57,678 bases of DNA, from NCBI RefSeq assembly GCF_000512695.2, contig NZ_AZRW02000042.1, positions 1 through 57,678 on the forward strand, written 5' to 3'. The translations under genes were made by a program, and so were the position numbers. Shown here piece after piece: positions 54,507 to 57,678 of the stretch (position 1 is the stretch's first letter; the number at the start of each line of letters is the position of its first letter). This stretch comes from Pseudomonas sp. QTF5 (GTDB lineage: Bacteria > Pseudomonadota > Gammaproteobacteria > Pseudomonadales > Pseudomonadaceae). The notes under the pieces were generated by a model. That model worked only from the letters and a program-made list of their open reading frames with translations. It did not search any database and was not told the origin of the DNA.

Positions 54507-55789
54507 GCCTTATCGCTCCCGGTCGGATGGATGAAGGGTTTCAGGCGCGGTTTATGCGCCGGCAGCCAACCGGCCCACGCCGGGAAATGCCGCAGGAAGT
54601 GAAACACCAGAAAACCGATGGTCATGTGCCAGACCCATCCGCGAGGGGCCTTGTCCGCCGACATGACCTTGCAGTGGTTGCTGCTCAATTCGTCGAGACG
54701 CTCGAACAGGTCGCGGTTGAAGGCTCGGTCGCGGATCAACACGTTGGCCTCCAGGTTCAGGGACAGGCTCAGCGGGTCGAGATTGCTTGAGCCGACAGTG
54801 CTCCAGTCCTCGTCGACCAGGGCGACTTTGCCATGCAGTGGGCGGTCGCAATATTCGTAAATCGCTACCCCGGCCCGCAACAGGTAATCGTAGGTCATGC
54901 GTGCGGCGAGTCTGGCCACGCGCAAATCCGGCTGGCCCTGAAGAATCAGGCGCACCTCGACTCCGCGCCGCGCCGCGTTGCGGATCTCGCGCAGCAGCCG
55001 ATAGCCTGGAAAGAAGTAGGCGTTGGCGATCACCACGCGACGTCGGGCACTGCGCACGACCTGCAAGTACACCTCTTCGATATCGCCCGGGTGTTCGCCA
55101 TTGTCGCGATACACCAGCCGTACCTGGCCATCATGATCGCTGACCGCCAGTTCCGCGCGCCTCTGTCTGCGGCGTTGCCACCAGTACTTGGCGCGGGCCG
55201 GGCGACCGCTTTGCAACAAGGTGAAATGATGAATATCGGCCACCGCCGGGCCTTGCACTTCAACCGAATAATCCTGTTTGGCCTCGGGGCCGAAGTCGGC
55301 CAAATGGTCGGCGGAAAAGTTGATTCCGCCGAGGAACGCAATCGTGCCATCGACCACCACAATCTTGCGGTGAAGGCGGCGGAACCAGTTGGTGCGAATG
55401 CCAAAGTGACGCGGGGCGGGGTCGAATATTTGCAGGCGCACACCGGCATTGCTCAGGGCGGCGAGGAACTCCGTACTCAACTCGCCACAGCCAAAACCGT
55501 CGAGGCTGACGGTGATGCGCACGCCGCGTTGAGCCGCTTCAATCAGGATTTTTTGCAGCTCATTGCCGACCTTGTCCTCGAACACAATGAAGGTCTCCAG
55601 CAGGATTTCACTCTGGGCCTGGCGCAGCGCTTCAAACACCCGTGGAAAGTATTCCTCGCCGTTCTCCAGCAATTCGACCCGGTTGTTACCGTGCCAACCG
55701 TATTCGACGCCAACTACCGCCGGCTTACGCACGGGCGGAGGTGGGGAAACCTGTTCGACCGTGGTTTTTTCCATCGATGGGATGTTCAT
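54503..55789 (-). CDS. clsB: Cardiolipin synthase B (phospholipase D family)
   Basis: ClsB makes cardiolipin from phosphatidylglycerol, or exchanges phospholipid head groups. The ATG at 55789 gives 428 aa starting MNIPSMEKTTVEQV; the open frame upstream is inside ybhP. Two HKD motifs are present: His140/Lys142/Asp147 (HRKIVVVDGT) and His319/Lys321/Asp326 (HGKVALVDED), with GSSNLDPLSL after the second. No N-terminal membrane segments are seen, as expected for ClsB rather than ClsA; a hydrophobic stretch lies near the C-terminus (TIGFLVFHFL). Starts and stops overlap as ATGA on both sides. Confidence 0.93.
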   Translation of the reverse strand: MNIPSMEKTTVEQVSPPPPVRKPAVVGVEYGWHGNNRVELLENGEEYFPRVFEALRQAQSEILLETFIVFEDKVGNELQKILIEAAQRGVRITVSLDGFGCGELSTEFLAALSNAGVRLQIFDPAPRHFGIRTNWFRRLHRKIVVVDGTIAFLGGINFSADHLADFGPEAKQDYSVEVQGPAVADIHHFTLLQSGRPARAKYWWQRRRQRRAELAVSDHDGQVRLVYRDNGEHPGDIEEVYLQVVRSARRRVVIANAYFFPGYRLLREIRNAARRGVEVRLILQGQPDLRVARLAARMTYDYLLRAGVAIYEYCDRPLHGKVALVDEDWSTVGSSNLDPLSLSLNLEANVLIRDRAFNRDLFERLDELSSNHCKVMSADKAPRGWVWHMTIGFLVFHFLRHFPAWAGWLPAHKPRLKPFIHPTGSDKA

Positions 55790-56583
55790 AGCTCGATCTC
55801 CACCGACAGCGGTGCATGGTCGGAAAGGTGTGACCAGGGCCGTGCCGCCAGTACTTGCGGGTGGCTGACCTTGAGGTTGCGCACATAGATGCGGTCCAGG
55901 CGTAACGCCGGCCAACGCGCGGGGAAACTGCGGGCCGGTTTGCCATGCAGTTCAGCGAAGACTTCACGCAAACCGCAAGGCTTGAGCAGTGCATCGGCGC
56001 GCAGGCGCCAGTCGTTGAAGTCGCCGGCGACCACCACCGGGGCATCTTGCGGTAACTCTTCCAGACGTTGGGTCAGCAGCTTGAGTTGTGCTGTCCGGTG
56101 GCTTTCACGCAACCCCAGATGCACGCAAATGGCATGCACTTCCCGGCCATCACCGGGCATGCGCAGCACGCAATGCAGGATTCCACGGTTCTCATGGCCG
56201 CTGATGGAAACGTCGAGGTTATCGTGACGAATGATCTGGAATTTCGACAACAGCGCATTGCCGTGATCGCCCGCCGGGTAGACCGCGTTGCGCCCATAGG
56301 CAAATTGCGGCCACAGGGTATCGGCAAGGAATTCGTACTGGGGCATTGCCGGCCAATTGAGGTAGCGCTGTGGATGATGTTCGTGGGTGCCATGGACCTC
56401 CTGCAAAAACACCACGTCGGCGGACACACTGCGTACCGCTTCGCGCAACTCGGGCAGGATGAAGCGCCGGTTCAGCGCGGTGAAACCCTTGTGGGTATTG
56501 ACCGTCAACACGGTAAAGCGGCTCACGGCGCTGATGATGGGTTGCTGTTCATCCGTGGTGCCGACCGGTTCGGGAACGCTCAT
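55786..56583 (-). CDS. ybhP: Endonuclease/exonuclease/phosphatase family protein (YbhP)
   Basis: The 265-aa protein has the EEP fold motifs: LTVNTHKGF near residue 26, VVFLQEVHG near 58, VVAGDFNDWRL near 195, and SDHAPLSVEI at the C-terminus. These residues bind a divalent metal for phosphodiester hydrolysis. In E. coli ybhP sits upstream of clsB, as here, and its substrate is unknown; a phospholipid-related phosphodiester is plausible. It overlaps the DUF72 stop and the clsB start by four bases each. Confidence 0.9.
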   Translation of the reverse strand: MSVPEPVGTTDEQQPIISAVSRFTVLTVNTHKGFTALNRRFILPELREAVRSVSADVVFLQEVHGTHEHHPQRYLNWPAMPQYEFLADTLWPQFAYGRNAVYPAGDHGNALLSKFQIIRHDNLDVSISGHENRGILHCVLRMPGDGREVHAICVHLGLRESHRTAQLKLLTQRLEELPQDAPVVVAGDFNDWRLRADALLKPCGLREVFAELHGKPARSFPARWPALRLDRIYVRNLKVSHPQVLAARPWSHLSDHAPLSVEIEL

Positions 56584-57506
56584 GGCAGCACTCCTTCGGC
56601 AACTGGCTCACCGGGGGCGGTGGCAAGGTCCTTGTCGAGATGAAAACGTTCAAGCAGACGGCGGGCATCGAAGGGCGCCCGGACTTTGATGTCGTTATCG
56701 AAATAGCAGAATACTTCCCGGGATTTGCGGGTCTTGGGTTTTTGCCGAGGCGCGATCAATTCCGGATCCGCCGGTTGCTGTCCGTGATACCAGGCCTCGA
56801 TCCGGTCGCCCCAGCGTTTCAGCGCTTGTGGGGTGTAACCGCTGGCGTAGAGCTCTTCGGCACCGTGCAGGCGCAAATAGACGAAATCACTGGTGAGGTC
56901 TTCGCGATACGGCCATTTGCCGGCGGTGTCAGCGATCACCAGCGCAGTGTTGTAGCGTTTGAGCAGACGGACGAAGGCGGGATCGACAAAGCTTTCGTGG
57001 CGAATTTCCACGGCATGGCGCAGCGGTTTTTTGCCGTAGGCCTTCATACTGGCGTGACCGTTCAAGCGCGGCTCATGCTGGCGGGCGAGGGCGGCGGCCT
57101 GTTCCGTGTCGTGGGGTAATTGTTCGAGAAAGCTTTCGAACAATTCCAGGTCGAATTTGAAGTTGGGTGGAAACTGCCAGAGGATCGGGCCGAGTTTCTC
57201 CTTGAGTTCCAACACCCCGGAGGCAAAGAAATTCGCCAGCGGCTTATGAATGTCCCGCAGGCGCTTGATGTGGGTGATAAAACGCGGCGCCTTGACGCTG
57301 AAAACGAAGCCCGCCGGGGTTTCGGCGTACCACTGGGCGTAACGTTCTGGCCGTTGCAAGGCGTAAAACGATCCATTGATTTCGATGCTGTTCACTGCCC
57401 GTGAAGCGAATTGCAATTCGCGCTTCTGGGTCAGCCCCTTCGGGTAGAACTCCCCCCGCCAGGGCGTGTAGCGCCAGCCTGAAATACCAATATGAATCGC
57501 CGCCAT
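56580..57506 (-). CDS. DUF72 (YecE-like) protein
   Basis: The 308-aa protein starts MAAIHIGISGWRYTPWRGEF, typical of DUF72, which has a TIM-barrel fold. Conserved stretches include NSIEINGSFYALQRPERYAQ near residue 40 and AVEIRHESFVDPAFVRLL near 165. The reaction is unknown. It begins the four-gene operon with ybhP, clsB and ybhN; its stop overlaps the ybhP start (ATGA). The promoter should lie in 57507-57678, where nothing clear was found. Confidence 0.9.
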   Translation of the reverse strand: MAAIHIGISGWRYTPWRGEFYPKGLTQKRELQFASRAVNSIEINGSFYALQRPERYAQWYAETPAGFVFSVKAPRFITHIKRLRDIHKPLANFFASGVLELKEKLGPILWQFPPNFKFDLELFESFLEQLPHDTEQAAALARQHEPRLNGHASMKAYGKKPLRHAVEIRHESFVDPAFVRLLKRYNTALVIADTAGKWPYREDLTSDFVYLRLHGAEELYASGYTPQALKRWGDRIEAWYHGQQPADPELIAPRQKPKTRKSREVFCYFDNDIKVRAPFDARRLLERFHLDKDLATAPGEPVAEGVLP

Positions 57507-57678
57507 GTCGCCTCCCGTCTATGTAGCCCTCGGACAGCCTCTGTCTTTTGATGACTGCCGGGCGTACGAGAAAGTTTCGACGGGGCTACGGACGGTAAAA
57601 CTCAAAAACACCACAAATCAAATAATGAAATGGCTACCCCCGCCGCCCCCTGCGATCGCCCACTAAGCTTTCGCAGGG

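Overview
The window reads as a chromosomal segment of a Pseudomonas of the fluorescens group. The gene content and order (birA-coaX-SPOR protein-tRNA-secE-nusG, rplKAJL-rpoBC, str, S10, spc and alpha operons, katA-bfr, uvrA-MFS-ssb) are those of Pseudomonas. The protein sequences are gammaproteobacterial, and the intergenic DNA carries the GTGGGAGCGGGCTTGCTC-type REP palindromes typical of this group. No prophage, insertion sequence or CRISPR array was seen. The assignment rests on reading the sequence; no database search was run.

Layout. 1-2286: a terminator, probably of an rRNA operon ending just outside the window, then birA, coaX and a SPOR-like membrane protein. 2389-3920: a tRNA operon (Tyr-Gly-Thr) and a separate tRNA-Trp-secE-nusG unit; the tufB gene that sits between them in P. 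aeruginosa is absent. 4038-14862: rplKA, the L10 leader, rplJL, an attenuator, rpoB and rpoC. 14883-33260: rpsL-rpsG-fusA-tuf, then the S10, spc and alpha ribosomal protein clusters through rplQ, all on the plus strand. At four junctions a strong RNA hairpin lies against or overlaps the -35 box of a new promoter. 33500-35568: catalase and a bacterioferritin-like ferritin without the heme methionine. 35726-40683: uvrA (minus) divergent from an MFS transporter and ssb.

Accessory part. 40755-42959 (minus) encodes an OsmC-YcaO fusion. 43068-49355 (minus) is a Pseudomonas version of the poorly understood E. coli yjfIJKLMC locus: YjfI (DUF2170), a PspA/IM30 protein, then an inserted rhomboid protease and a two-TM potassium channel, then DUF2491, a DUF350 membrane protein, a DUF1190 lipoprotein and a glutathionylspermidine synthase-like ATP-grasp enzyme. 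Its promoter lies between two copies of a perfect CTCACGCGTGAG palindrome, so a dedicated repressor or activator is likely. This locus is the best candidate for an under-described system: it looks like an envelope or ion-stress module combining membrane repair, intramembrane proteolysis, ion flux and a peptide or amine ligase.

49550-51196 holds a cysteine hydrolase divergent from a GlxA-type regulator. 51533-53390 holds a DUF3182 ATP-grasp-like protein coupled to an alpha/beta hydrolase. 53520-57506 (minus) is a tightly overlapping DUF72-ybhP-clsB-ybhN operon for phospholipid metabolism. The last 172 bases (57507-57678) lie upstream of that operon and show no gene. The 335-base gap at 51197-51532 holds a long REP-derived inverted repeat and the unassigned promoter region of the DUF3182 gene.
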